Shown: piece after piece, positions 33,760-42,278 of the stretch
Numbering within the stretch: position 1 is the first letter of the stretch
How the letters are laid out: the number at the start of each line of letters is the position of its first letter
DNA from: Micromonospora sonchi
GTDB taxonomy: Bacteria; Actinomycetota; Actinomycetes; Mycobacteriales; Micromonosporaceae
Direction: 5' to 3'
Assembly: GCF_014646235.1 (NCBI RefSeq)
Contig: NZ_BMNB01000030.1
Coordinates: 1-64,000, forward strand
DNA length: 64,000 bases
Notes under the pieces: model-generated
Database searches by the model: none
What the model was told of the DNA's origin: nothing
Seen by the model: the letters and a program-made list of their open reading frames with translations, nothing else
Translations under genes and position numbers: made by a program

Positions 33760-34863
33760 GTGGCACAGCCGACCACGCCCGACGCCCCGACGCCCAACGG
33801 GACGCAGCCGCAGGCACCCACCCCGCCGACCACCCCGGCTCAGGACGCCACCCTGCTGGAGCGGGCGCTGTTCGAGATCAAGAAGGTGATCGTCGGGCAG
33901 GACCGGATGGTGGAGCGGATGTTCGTGGCGCTGCTCGCCCGGGGGCACTGCCTGCTGGAGGGCGTACCGGGAGTCGCCAAGACCCTCGCGGTGGAGACCC
34001 TCGCCAAGGTCGTCGGCGGGTCGTTCGCCCGGGTGCAGTTCACCCCGGACCTGGTGCCGGCCGACATCATGGGCACCCGGATCTACCGGCAGTCCAGCGA
34101 GAAGTTCGACGTGGAGCTGGGGCCCGTCTTCGTGAACTTCCTGCTCGCTGACGAGATCAACCGTGCGCCGGCCAAGGTGCAGTCGGCGCTGCTCGAGGTG
34201 ATGAGCGAGCGGCAGGTCTCCATCGGTGGCGAGAGTCACCGGGTGCCGGACCCGTTCCTGGTGATGGCGACGCAGAACCCGATCGAGCAGGAGGGGGTCT
34301 ATCCGCTGCCGGAGGCGCAGCGGGACCGATTCCTGATGAAGATCATTGTGGGGTACCCGACGGACGCCGAGGAGCGGGAGATCGTCTACCGGATGGGCGT
34401 GACCGCACCCGAGCCCGCCCCGGTGTTCGCCGCCGACGACCTGATCGCCCTACAACACAAGGCCGACCAGGTGTTCGTACACAACGCGTTGATCGACTAC
34501 GCGGTCCGGCTGGTGCTGGCCACGCGTACCCCCGCCGAGCACGGCATGCCCGACGTCGCGCAAATGATCCAGTACGGTGCCAGCCCGCGCGCCTCCCTCG
34601 GTCTGGTCCGGGCGACCCGGGCCCTGGCGCTGCTGCGCGGACGGGACTACGCCCTGCCGCAGGACGTGCAGGACATCGCCCCGGACATCCTGCGGCACCG
34701 CCTGGTGCTCAGTTACGACGCGCTCGCCGACGACGTGCCGGCCGACCACGTGGTGCACCGGGTGTTGTCGACCATCCCGCTGCCCTCGGTGGCGCCCCGG
34801 CAGCAGGCGACACCGCCGGGTGCGGTGGCGCCGACCTCGGGGTGGCCCGGGCAGCGGCCGTGA
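33760..34863 (+). CDS. moxR: MoxR-family AAA+ ATPase
   Basis: A 367-residue ATPase. GTG 33760 follows GGAGG by five bases; the first 28 residues are a Pro/Thr-rich tail. Walker A GVPGVAKT is at 68-75, Walker B LLADE at 128-132, sensor 1 in 'MATQNPIEQEG', and the Arg-rich 'EAQRDRF' follows. MoxR ATPases act as chaperones that mature or remodel proteins together with VWA partners. The next two genes, coupled by overlaps of 4 nt each, encode such partners (DUF58 and VWA), forming the common moxR-DUF58-VWA unit. Confidence 0.92.
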   Translation: MAQPTTPDAPTPNGTQPQAPTPPTTPAQDATLLERALFEIKKVIVGQDRMVERMFVALLARGHCLLEGVPGVAKTLAVETLAKVVGGSFARVQFTPDLVPADIMGTRIYRQSSEKFDVELGPVFVNFLLADEINRAPAKVQSALLEVMSERQVSIGGESHRVPDPFLVMATQNPIEQEGVYPLPEAQRDRFLMKIIVGYPTDAEEREIVYRMGVTAPEPAPVFAADDLIALQHKADQVFVHNALIDYAVRLVLATRTPAEHGMPDVAQMIQYGASPRASLGLVRATRALALLRGRDYALPQDVQDIAPDILRHRLVLSYDALADDVPADHVVHRVLSTIPLPSVAPRQQATPPGAVAPTSGWPGQRP

Positions 34864-35864
34864 CCTCGACCACCCCTCGACCCGGTGACCGGGACGGCAC
34901 GCCGGACGCGGCCACCAACCGCTCCGGCGCGGTGCTGTCCCGGCTGCAACTGCTGGTCACCCGTAAGCTCGACGGGCTGTTGCAGGGCGACTACGCCGGC
35001 CTGTTGCCCGGGCCGGGCAGTGAGGCGGGCGAATCGCGGGAGTACCGCCCCGGCGACGACGTACGCCGGATGGACTGGCCGGTCACCGCCCGCACCACCA
35101 CGCCGCACGTGCGGCGTACGGTGGCGGACCGTGAGCTGGAGACGTGGCTGGCGGTGGACCTGTCGGCGAGCCTGGACTTCGGCACCGGCCGGTGGCTCAA
35201 GCGGGACGTGGTGATCGCGGCGGCGGCGGCCCTCACGCACCTGACCGTGCGTGGCGGGAACCGGATCGGTGCGGTCGTGGGCAGCGGCGGCGACCTCCCC
35301 CCACGCCGGTGGGGCCGCCGGGCGGCGCCCGTCCCGGCGGGTCCGGGCCGGCTGGTCCGGCTGCCGGCCCGATCCGGGCGCAGGGAGGCGCAGGGCATGC
35401 TGCGCGCCATTGCCGCCACCGAGATCCGACCCGGCCGCGGTGATCTCGGCGCGCTCATCGACATGCTCAACCGTCCGCCCCGGCGACGCGGCGTGGCCGT
35501 GGTCATCTCCGACTTCCTCGCCCCGCCGGCCCAGTGGACCCGGCCGCTGCGCAAGCTGCGGGTCCGGCACGACGTGCTGGCGGTCGAGGTGGTCGACCCG
35601 CGGGAACTGGAACTGCCCGACGTGGGGGTGCTCCCGGTGGTCGACCCGGAAACCGGCGAGCTGCACGAGGTGCAGACCGCCGACCCGAGCCTGCGGCACC
35701 GCTACGCGGCGGCGGCCGCGGCCCAGCGCGCGGAGATATCCGCCGCGTTGCGCGCCGCCGGTGCCGGGCATCTGCGACTGCGTACGGATCGAGACTGGCT
35801 ACTGGACATGGTGCGTTTCGTGGCCGCGCAACGGCACGCCCGCACCCGGGGGACGACACGATGA
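34860..35864 (+). CDS. DUF58 domain protein (MoxR operon)
   Basis: A 334-residue cytoplasmic protein. GTG 34860 overlaps the moxR stop (GTGA). The DUF58 hallmark 'SREYRPGDDVRRMDWPVTARTTTPHVRR' (about 58-86) is followed by a VWA-like core with 'WLAVDLSASLDFG' (about 99-111, MIDAS-like DxSxS) and 'GVAVVISDFLAPP'. DUF58 proteins are VWA-like partners of MoxR. The gene overlaps the next by 4 nt. Confidence 0.9.
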   Translation: MTSTTPRPGDRDGTPDAATNRSGAVLSRLQLLVTRKLDGLLQGDYAGLLPGPGSEAGESREYRPGDDVRRMDWPVTARTTTPHVRRTVADRELETWLAVDLSASLDFGTGRWLKRDVVIAAAAALTHLTVRGGNRIGAVVGSGGDLPPRRWGRRAAPVPAGPGRLVRLPARSGRREAQGMLRAIAATEIRPGRGDLGALIDMLNRPPRRRGVAVVISDFLAPPAQWTRPLRKLRVRHDVLAVEVVDPRELELPDVGVLPVVDPETGELHEVQTADPSLRHRYAAAAAAQRAEISAALRAAGAGHLRLRTDRDWLLDMVRFVAAQRHARTRGTTR

Positions 35865-36811
35865 TCCGACTGCTGCAACCGTGGTGGCTGCTGGCCGTGC
35901 TGCCGGTGCTCGCCCTGGCCGCCCTGTACGTCTGGCGGCAGCTGCGCCGCCGGGAGTACGCGCTGCGGTTCACCAACGTGGACCTGCTGCGTACCGTGGC
36001 GCCGAAGGGGCTGGGCTGGCGACGACACGTACCGGCGACCGCGTTCCTGCTCGCCCTGCTGGTGCTGGCCGGTGCGCTGGCCCGGCCGGCGATCGACACC
36101 CGGGAGCCGCTGGAGCGGGCCACCATCATGCTGGCCATCGACGTGTCGCTCTCCATGCAGGCCGACGACGTGCCGCCGAACCGGTTGGAGGCGGCCCAGG
36201 AGGCGGCCAAGCAGTTCGTGGCGGAGCTGCCGGAGACGTACAACGTGGGGCTGGTCTCGTTCGCCAAGTCGGCCAACGTGCTGGTGCCGCCGACCAAGGA
36301 CCGGCCGGCGGTGACCAGCGCCATCGACGGGCTGGTGCTGGCCGAGGCGACCGCGACCGGCGAGGCGGTGTTCACCTGTCTGGAGGCGATCCGGTCGGTG
36401 CCGGCCGATGGCGCGGCGGGTATCCCGCCGGCGCGCGTCGTGCTGCTCTCCGACGGGTACCGCACGGCCGGCCGGTCGGTCGAGGAGGCGGCGGCGGCAG
36501 CGCAGGCGGCGAACGTGCCGGTCTCCACCATCGCCTTCGGCACCGACACCGGTCATGTGGACATCGGCGGCCAGTTGCAGCGGGTGCCGGTGGATCGGCT
36601 CGCCCTGGCCGAGCTGGCCGAGAACACCGAGGGCTACTTCTACGAGGCGGCCACGGTCAGCGAGCTGAAGCAGGTGTACCAGGACATGGGCAGCTCGATC
36701 GGGTTCCGTACCGAACCCCGCGAGATCACCCAGTGGTATGCCGGCCTCGCCCTGCTGCTGGCTCTCTGCACCGGCGCACTCAGCCTGCTCTGGTCCTCCC
36801 GCCTGCTCTGA
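35861..36811 (+). CDS. VWA-domain membrane protein (BatA type)
   Basis: A 316-residue protein with two N-terminal TM helices (about 8-25 and 58-76), a VWA domain with an intact metal site DVSLS (94-98), TG and 'LSDG' further on, and a C-terminal TM helix (about 293-312). This is the BatA/BatB layout: a periplasm-side or cytoplasm-side metal-binding protein tethered to the membrane. ATG 35861 overlaps the DUF58 stop (ATGA). With moxR it probably forms a chaperone-like complex at the membrane; the client is unknown. Confidence 0.9.
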   Translation: MIRLLQPWWLLAVLPVLALAALYVWRQLRRREYALRFTNVDLLRTVAPKGLGWRRHVPATAFLLALLVLAGALARPAIDTREPLERATIMLAIDVSLSMQADDVPPNRLEAAQEAAKQFVAELPETYNVGLVSFAKSANVLVPPTKDRPAVTSAIDGLVLAEATATGEAVFTCLEAIRSVPADGAAGIPPARVVLLSDGYRTAGRSVEEAAAAAQAANVPVSTIAFGTDTGHVDIGGQLQRVPVDRLALAELAENTEGYFYEAATVSELKQVYQDMGSSIGFRTEPREITQWYAGLALLLALCTGALSLLWSSRLL

Positions 36812-36815
36812 GCGC

Positions 36816-36870
36816 CGGATCTTGGACGCTTCCGGCCCTCAGCGGCGGGGCCGCTCCGGTCCAAGATCCG
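36816..36870. terminator. Hairpin with GATCTTGG ends after the VWA gene
   Basis: CGGATCTTGGAC (36816-36827) pairs with GTCCAAGATCCG (36859-36870). Inside, AGCGGCGGGGCCGCT makes a second stem. It lies 5 bp past the VWA stop and 28 bp before the end of a small convergent gene, so it could end both transcripts. It shares GATCTTG/CAAGATC ends with the about 70-bp repeat family. Confidence 0.7.
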
Positions 36871-36897
36871 CCGAAGGGGTGGAGCGAGGTGGGCAGG

Positions 36898-36984
36898 TCA
36901 GTTGGTGCTGCTGGCGAGGACGAAGAGGACGGCCACCCAGACGGCGGCGAGGGTGAAGCCCAGCGGGGCGACGTAGCGGCTCAT
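36898..36984 (-). CDS. 28-residue single-span membrane peptide
   Basis: MSRYVAPLGFTLAAVWVAVLFVLASSTN: one hydrophobic helix spanning nearly the whole peptide. ATG 36984 follows CCGGAG by eight bases. Its convergent placement before a hairpin and clean start and stop signals support translation. Tiny membrane peptides of this type are common in actinomycetes and usually modulate a larger membrane protein. No partner can be named. Confidence 0.5.
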   Translation of the reverse strand: MSRYVAPLGFTLAAVWVAVLFVLASSTN

Positions 36985-37288
36985 GACATGCTCCGGAGTG
37001 GCGACGACGGCCCGGGGCAGGGCGGGCCGCGAGGGGTGGATCGGGACGCGCACACACGAAGTCGTGACCGGACGGCTTCCGGTTGCACCCGTGGACCGGG
37101 CCGGCGTCGTTGCGCCGGGCGGCGGGGCGGGTGCGGGGAGCGGGGCCAGCTCAGGCGGAGCGGGGTGGCTCAGCGTGGCTGGCGTTCGGCCCGGCCACGA
37201 CTGGGAGGATCGCTATCTCGCACAGCGATCACCTCCTGCGGTCGGATGCCGGGGCGAGACGGACCGCCGAGCGGCCCGCAAACGCGGA
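36985..37288. other. Intergenic stretch with a perfect Shine-Dalgarno and a 17-codon leftward frame
   Basis: This 304-bp region between the small peptide gene and the acyltransferase has no standard gene. On the minus strand AGGAGGT (37237-37231) precedes GTG 37223 by seven bases and opens a 17-codon frame (MRDSDPPSRGRAERQPR, stop at 37170). GATCGCT/AGCGATC arms flank the start codon. Confidence 0.4.
37170..37223 (-). CDS. Possible leader peptide with near-perfect ribosome site
   Basis: A 17-codon frame, GTG at 37223, stop at 37170, behind the strongest Shine-Dalgarno in this area (AGGAGGTGATC). The start codon sits in the loop between AGCGATC and GATCGCT arms, so initiation may be sensitive to RNA folding. 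The peptide is very hydrophilic. It could be a leader or an unrecognised start of a longer, now broken gene. Weak evidence. Confidence 0.3.
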   Translation of the reverse strand: MRDSDPPSRGRAERQPR

Positions 37289-38494
37289 TCATCGTACACC
37301 CGGTGTGGATCCCGAACGCACCGGGCCAACGCGGTTGCCCGGCGCCGCCGACGGTCGCCGGTGGACCAGGATCGCCAGCACGATCACCAGGACCGGCAGC
37401 CAGGCGATCCGGGCCAGCAGCCAGGCCGGGCCGTCGGGGCTGGTGTGCAGTCCCGGCAGGTCGGCGCCGGCGCGGGCCGTGAGCAGGGCCACCCCGACCA
37501 GCACCGGCTGGTGCCAGAGGTAGATACGTACCGCGTGCCGGTTGACCTCGTCGGCCAGCCGGCGGGGTCGCGGGCGGCGCAGCAGCCGCTCCAGCGCGGG
37601 TCGGGCCGACAGGGCGAGCCCGACCTGGGTGACCGCGAGCGCCACCGCGAAAAGGGTCGGCGGGTTCAGATTGGACCTGCCGTCGCCGGGCACCCCGACC
37701 GCGCTGACCGGGTAGCCGAGCGTGAGCACGACGGCGAGCCCGACCGTCCCGACGCCGAGCAACCACAGCGCGGCGCGCCGCCCGGTCAGCCGGCCGTCGG
37801 CGTGGGCCAGGCCGAGCAGGTACGGTACGGCCCAGGCGGCCAGCACGGTCACCGGCGGCGTCCAGGTGCCGGCGGGCAGCAGTCGGCTGGCCAGATCGAC
37901 CACGGCCACCACGGCCGCCGCCGCGACCGCGCAGCGCAGTGCACCCCACCGTCGTACGGCGGCGCGCAGCGGGCCGGTGAGCAGCACCAGGGCCAGCAGC
38001 GAGGCCAGGAACCACAGTGGACTGGTCGCCAGGGTCAGCGCGACCGACAGGGTGCCGTCCGGCACACCTGCCAGGGTGGCGGCCAACAGCATGGCCGCGC
38101 TCGTGCCGAGCAGCGCCACCGCCGGCAGGATCAGGCGTCGCAGCCGGCGGGTGAGCCAGCCCGGTCCCGGCCGCCGGCTCAGGGAGCGGGCCGAGGCGTA
38201 CCCGGCGGTGAAGAAGAACAACCCGAGCGTCTGGAGGACCCAACTGACCGGGGCCAGGGCCGGCATGGCGGCCAGCGGACTGGCCTGGGTGAGGCTGCCC
38301 TCGACGTCGAGCACCAGGCCGGTGACCAGCCAGTGGCCGAGCACCACTCCGGCGACCGCGTACGCCCGCAGCCCGTCGACGGCCGGGTCGCGGTGCGTCC
38401 CCCCTTCGTCCCGCGCGGTTGCCGCCGGGTTCCCGTTGGCGTCGGCCGACGCGGTCGTGGTTCGGTTCCCGCCGGTTCCGGCTGGCGCGGTCAC
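37289..38494 (-). CDS. Acyltransferase-3 family membrane protein
   Basis: A 401-residue protein with about 10-11 TM helices. GTG 38494 overlaps the stop of the upstream hydrolase gene (GTGA). After a low-complexity head, 'RDPAVDGLRAYAVAGVVLGHWLVTG' carries the R-x10-H motif of the family (catalytic His), and 'FFFTAGYASARSL' follows. It would O-acylate a sugar, lipid or secondary metabolite using acyl-CoA at the membrane. The missing SGNH domain leaves the acceptor unknown. It is translationally coupled to a secreted hydrolase. Confidence 0.82.
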   Translation of the reverse strand: MTAPAGTGGNRTTTASADANGNPAATARDEGGTHRDPAVDGLRAYAVAGVVLGHWLVTGLVLDVEGSLTQASPLAAMPALAPVSWVLQTLGLFFFTAGYASARSLSRRPGPGWLTRRLRRLILPAVALLGTSAAMLLAATLAGVPDGTLSVALTLATSPLWFLASLLALVLLTGPLRAAVRRWGALRCAVAAAAVVAVVDLASRLLPAGTWTPPVTVLAAWAVPYLLGLAHADGRLTGRRAALWLLGVGTVGLAVVLTLGYPVSAVGVPGDGRSNLNPPTLFAVALAVTQVGLALSARPALERLLRRPRPRRLADEVNRHAVRIYLWHQPVLVGVALLTARAGADLPGLHTSPDGPAWLLARIAWLPVLVIVLAILVHRRPSAAPGNRVGPVRSGSTPGVR

Positions 38495-39393
38495 CGCCGT
38501 GCTCCCGCCGCCTCGGTGGCGCCGTGCAGCACGATGTCGGCGAGTGCGTCGAGCGTCGGCCCGCCGGGCAGCAGGTATCCGTCGTGCCCGATCGCCGCGG
38601 CGGCCGGCAGCGGCCGGGCGTCGAACGACGAGTCGCCCGGGCGGACTCCGTGCCCGATTCCGGGTAGCCGTACCTGCGGCAGGTGGCGGATCCAGTCGTC
38701 CGTTGCCTCGGCCGCCCAGATCCGGATCCCGCCGAGTTGGTCGGCGCGGTCCACCCCGGCCCCGACACCGCCGAGGCTCACCAGATCCGTCACCTGTGCC
38801 GGGGCGTCGACGGCGGCCAGTCCGGCGACCAGCGCGCCGTAGCTGTGACCGATGAGCGTGACCCGGGCGGCGGGACGCTGCTCGGCGAGCGTCCGCAACT
38901 GCTCGCCGAGCGCGAGCGCGCCCCGGCGGGCGCTGACCGGGGTGGCCGCCGCCACGAACCCGTCGGGCGGGTCGTAGCCGAGCCAGGCCAGCACCGCGAC
39001 CCGGGTGTGCGGCGCGGCCGCGCGCAGCGCGGCGTACAGGTCGCGGGCCTGCCGGGCGAGGGCGCGCCGGGTGACTCCGCCCAGCCCGCGGTCGAAGTCG
39101 GGCAGCCGGGTGCCCACGCCGGGGATCAGCACGGCGATCCGGTCCGCGGTGGCCAGGTCGCCGACGACCTCGACGGCGCGACCGTCGCCGCGCGGGTCGA
39201 AGACCAGAAAGCGTCGCCCCTCGGCGGCCCAACCGGCGTACGGCGGCCCGGCCGCCTGCATCGCCGCCGCCGTCGCCGGGTACGCCTCGACGAACCCGGC
39301 CGGCACCCCGCCCGCCGATGCTGCCGGTGGAGCCACCAGCCCGGCCCCGAGCACCGTCGCGAGTCCCATCCGGAGAACGTTCCTGCGCACCAT
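38491..39393 (-). CDS. Secreted alpha/beta hydrolase (DUF1023 type)
   Basis: A 300-residue protein with a signal peptide (about 1-28, ending ASA). The alpha/beta-hydrolase core has 'IAVLIPGVGTRLPDFDRG' near 86 and the nucleophile elbow GHSYG with Ser184 ('RVTLIGHSYGALVAGLAA'). A late His is in 'AAAIGHDGYL'. DUF1023 proteins of this type are common secreted esterases or lipases in actinomycetes. The downstream acyltransferase overlaps its stop by 4 nt, so the pair may add and remove an acyl group on the same surface molecule (inference). Confidence 0.8.
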   Translation of the reverse strand: MVRRNVLRMGLATVLGAGLVAPPAASAGGVPAGFVEAYPATAAAMQAAGPPYAGWAAEGRRFLVFDPRGDGRAVEVVGDLATADRIAVLIPGVGTRLPDFDRGLGGVTRRALARQARDLYAALRAAAPHTRVAVLAWLGYDPPDGFVAAATPVSARRGALALGEQLRTLAEQRPAARVTLIGHSYGALVAGLAAVDAPAQVTDLVSLGGVGAGVDRADQLGGIRIWAAEATDDWIRHLPQVRLPGIGHGVRPGDSSFDARPLPAAAAIGHDGYLLPGGPTLDALADIVLHGATEAAGARR

Positions 39394-39498
39394 GCCGCGC
39401 CCCCTTCACGTTGTCGTGAAGCGCAGCGTGCGTCAGCGGCCGGGTGGTGGACGTCAACCCGGGGAGGCGTCTTCCGGTCCGCGTCCGGTACCCGGGGA

Positions 39499-40161
39499 CT
39501 ACTCTCCGGCGGCTACGAGGCCGGTCTCGTAGGCGAGCACGACGGCCTGCGCCCGGTCGCGCAACTGGAGCTTGGCCAGGATCCGGCCGACGTGGGTCTT
39601 GACGGTCTGCTCGGCGACGATCAGGTCGGCGGCGATCTCGGTGTTGGACCGGCCCCGGGCGATCAGCCGCAGCACGTCGGTCTCCCGGGGGGTGAGCGCG
39701 GCGAGGCTCGTCGGGCGGGGTTGCTGCCGCCGCGGTCGGGCGGCGAATTCGGCGATCAGCCGGCGGGTGACGGTCGGGGCGAGCAGCGCGTCACCGGCGG
39801 CGACCACCCGCACCGCGTGCACCAGGTCGGCGGCTGGGGCGTCCTTGAGCAGGAATCCGCTGGCGCCGGCGCGCAGCGCCTCGTAGACGTAGTCGTCCAG
39901 GTCGAAGGTGGTGAGGATGAGCACCCGGGGCCGGTCGGTCGGCCGGTCGCCGAGCAGCTTGCGGGTCGCGGCGAGGCCGTCGAGCACCGGCATCCGTACG
40001 TCCATCAGCACCACGTCCGGGTCGAGCCGGCGGGCCTCGGTGACGGCCTGCGCGCCGTCGGCGGCGTCGCCGACCACGAGCAGGTCCGGCTGGGCGGCCA
40101 ACAACGCGCCGAAGCCCTGCCGGACCATGGCCTGGTCGTCGGCGATCAGCACGCGGATCAT
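39499..40161 (-). CDS. NarL/LuxR-type response regulator
   Basis: A 220-residue regulator. The receiver domain (1-about 120) has D8/D9, the phospho-acceptor D54 (VVLMDVRMP), T84 and K106. The LuxR-type HTH (about 155-215) has 'LTPRETDVLRLIARGRSNTEIAADLIVAEQTVKTHVGRILAKL'. ATG 40161 overlaps the kinase stop (ATGA). Targets are unknown. Confidence 0.93.
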   Translation of the reverse strand: MIRVLIADDQAMVRQGFGALLAAQPDLLVVGDAADGAQAVTEARRLDPDVVLMDVRMPVLDGLAATRKLLGDRPTDRPRVLILTTFDLDDYVYEALRAGASGFLLKDAPAADLVHAVRVVAAGDALLAPTVTRRLIAEFAARPRRQQPRPTSLAALTPRETDVLRLIARGRSNTEIAADLIVAEQTVKTHVGRILAKLQLRDRAQAVVLAYETGLVAAGE

Positions 40162-41405
40162 CGCTGGGCGTCCTCCGGTTCGTCGGGCAGCAGGGCGTCC
40201 ACAACATAGCCGCCGTCGCCGGTCGGGTTGGCGATGAAGCTGCCCCCCAGTGAGACGGCCCGTTCCCGCATGCCGGGCAGTCCCTGCCCGCCGCCGCGGG
40301 CGTCCGGACCGGCCGGGACACCGCCACCGCCGTTCGCCACCCGTACGGTCAGTCCCCGGGCGCCATCACGCACCGTGACGCGTACCTCGGCCCCGGCCGC
40401 GTGTCGCGCCGCGTTGGCCAGTCCCTCCTGGACGATCCGGTACGCGGCCAGCCCGACCGGTGCCGACGGCTCGGCGCCGACGTCGGCGTCCAGGGTCACC
40501 GCCATGCCGGCCCGGTGGGCGGCGGCCACCAGCTCGGGCAGGTCGGCCAGGCCGGGCTGGGGTGCGGTCTGCGGATCCTCTGCCTCGCTGCGCAGCACGC
40601 CGAGCAGCCGACGCATGTCGGTCAGCGCCGCCCGGGCGGAGTCGGCGATGGCGGCGAACTCGGCCCGGGCCGGTTCGGGTACGTCGCTGAGCCGGTACGG
40701 CGCGGTCTCCGCCTGCACGGCGATCATCGACATGTGGTGCGCGACCACGTCATGCATCTCCCGCGCGATCCGGGTGCGTTCCTCCAGCACCGCCCGGCGG
40801 GCCTTCTCCAACTCGCTCACCTCGGACTGCTCCACCAACGCCCGCCGGGTGCGCAGGTTGTGCCGCACCAGATCGCCGATCAGGAGCACCGCCACGAACA
40901 GCAGGCTGACGCCGACCTGGTTGCGCGTCGGCACGAACATCCAGACCGGCAGCAGGCTGAGCAGGCCGATCCAGCCGAGCACGAGTCGATCGACCCGGGC
41001 CGCCACCGCGAACAGCACGGCGAGGCTGACCACGATCTGGACCGGGCTCCACGGCCAGTCGGCCGTCGATGACCGGTTGAAGGTGCCGAAGAATAGCCCG
41101 ACGAGCGTGATCCGCCAGGCCCAGAGCGGCCGGGTCAGCAGGATCGGCAGTGGTGCGACGGCGAGTACGGCGAGCAGCAGGGCGCTGGCGCCGGGCAGCC
41201 GGCGCGTGTCGGTCAGGTACTCCGCGCCGACCAGCGCCAGCCCGATCAGGGCGAGCAGTCCGATGCTCCGGAGGACGGCGGCCGTGCGGGGCCGGTGTCG
41301 TAGCCGGCGCAGCGGTAGCCGGACCGGCGGGTAGTCGGGCCCGGTGAACGTGCGGCGCAGCGCCGCCAGGGCAGCACGGACTTGACGGCGGTCCATCCCC
41401 GGCAC
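40158..41405 (-). CDS. NarL-partner sensor histidine kinase
   Basis: A 415-residue kinase. The N-terminal sensor is membrane-embedded with five or six hydrophobic segments (about 45-185) and no large extracellular domain. HisKA_3 dimerisation contains 'EERTRIAREMHDVVAHHMSMIAVQAE', with the phosphorylated His in REMHD. The HATPase domain ends with 'GGGQGLPGMRERAVSLGG' (G-box). It is typical of Streptomyces/Micromonospora kinases sensing membrane or envelope stress. The start may be GTG 41405 or ATG 41396. It overlaps its response regulator gene. Confidence 0.92.
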   Translation of the reverse strand: MPGMDRRQVRAALAALRRTFTGPDYPPVRLPLRRLRHRPRTAAVLRSIGLLALIGLALVGAEYLTDTRRLPGASALLLAVLAVAPLPILLTRPLWAWRITLVGLFFGTFNRSSTADWPWSPVQIVVSLAVLFAVAARVDRLVLGWIGLLSLLPVWMFVPTRNQVGVSLLFVAVLLIGDLVRHNLRTRRALVEQSEVSELEKARRAVLEERTRIAREMHDVVAHHMSMIAVQAETAPYRLSDVPEPARAEFAAIADSARAALTDMRRLLGVLRSEAEDPQTAPQPGLADLPELVAAAHRAGMAVTLDADVGAEPSAPVGLAAYRIVQEGLANAARHAAGAEVRVTVRDGARGLTVRVANGGGGVPAGPDARGGGQGLPGMRERAVSLGGSFIANPTGDGGYVVDALLPDEPEDAQR

Positions 41406-41483
41406 AGTAGTCAGACCGGGCGGCCGGGTCGTGCACCCGCAGGGTGATCCGCCGTGTCATACCTCGGTACGACGCGGGGCGGG

Positions 41484-41514
41484 TTAGGGATTACCGCGCG
41501 GTAACGCCTAGTCT
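41484..41514 (+). promoter_or_regulatory. fabG-inhA promoter with TTACCGCGCGGTAA operator
   Basis: The perfect 14-bp palindrome TTACCGCGCGGTAA (41491-41504) lies just before a -10-like TAGTCT (41509-41514), with a weak -35-like TTAGGG at 41484. The site is 34 bp before the fabG start. Its TTACC...GGTAA form is the usual shape of a TetR-family operator, and regulators of fatty-acid genes are often of this family. No such regulator is adjacent. Confidence 0.5.
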
Positions 41515-41547
41515 CCAACCCGCAGCGATCTTTGGAGAGGACGCACC

Positions 41548-42252
41548 GTGTCTCGAACTGTGCTGGTTACCGGCGGCAACCGCGGCATCGGTCTGGCCAT
41601 CGCGCAGGCCTTCGCCAAGCAGGGCGACCGGGTGGCCGTCACCCACCGGGGCAGCGGGGCACCCGAGGGGCTGTTCGGCGTGCGGTGCGACATCACCGAC
41701 GCCGAGTCGGTGGACGCGGCCTTCACGGCGGTGGAGGCCGAACTCGGCCCGGTCGAGGTGCTGGTCGCCAACGCCGGCATCACCGACGACACCCTGCTGC
41801 TGCGGATGTCCGAGGAACAGTTCACCCGGGTGCTGGACACCAACCTGACCGGCGCGTACCGCTGCGCCAAGCGGGCCTCGGCGAAGATGCTGCGGGCCAG
41901 GTGGGGGCGGATGATCTTCATTTCCTCGGTGATCGGCCTCTCCGGCGGCGCCGGCCAGGTGAACTACGCGGCCAGCAAGGCCGGCCTGGTCGGGGTGGCC
42001 CGCTCGATCACCCGGGAGCTGGGCAGCCGCAACATCACCGCCAACGTCGTCGCGCCGGGCTTCATCGAGACCGACATGACCGCGGTGCTGCCCGACGAGC
42101 GCAAGGCGGAGATCCTCAAGTCGATCCCGGCGGGCCGGATGGCCAGCCCGGACGAGGTCGCCGCAGTGGTCACCTGGCTGGCCGCCGACAGCGCCGGCTA
42201 CGTCTCCGGCGCGGTCATTCCGGTCGACGGCGGCCTCGGCATGGGCCACTGA
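41548..42252 (+). CDS. fabG: 3-oxoacyl-ACP reductase (MabA/FabG1 type)
   Basis: A 234-residue SDR enzyme. GTG 41548 follows GGAGAGG. The NADPH-binding GGNRGIG (9-15), NAG (75-77), catalytic Ser127, Tyr140 and Lys144 ('NYAASKAG') are intact. It reduces 3-oxoacyl-ACP to 3-hydroxyacyl-ACP in FAS-II. The order fabG-inhA-hemH that follows matches the mycobacterial mabA-inhA-hemZ operon, which supports the MabA-type assignment. Confidence 0.94.
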   Translation: MSRTVLVTGGNRGIGLAIAQAFAKQGDRVAVTHRGSGAPEGLFGVRCDITDAESVDAAFTAVEAELGPVEVLVANAGITDDTLLLRMSEEQFTRVLDTNLTGAYRCAKRASAKMLRARWGRMIFISSVIGLSGGAGQVNYAASKAGLVGVARSITRELGSRNITANVVAPGFIETDMTAVLPDERKAEILKSIPAGRMASPDEVAAVVTWLAADSAGYVSGAVIPVDGGLGMGH

Positions 42253-42278
42253 CCCTGAGCACGGGAGGAATGAGCGTA

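Noticed and set aside
37227..37237. GATCACCTCCT, identical to the 3' end of 16S rRNA, as a possible rRNA fragment
   Set aside because: Only 11 bases match and nothing upstream resembles rRNA; it is the complement of a strong ribosome site on the minus strand.
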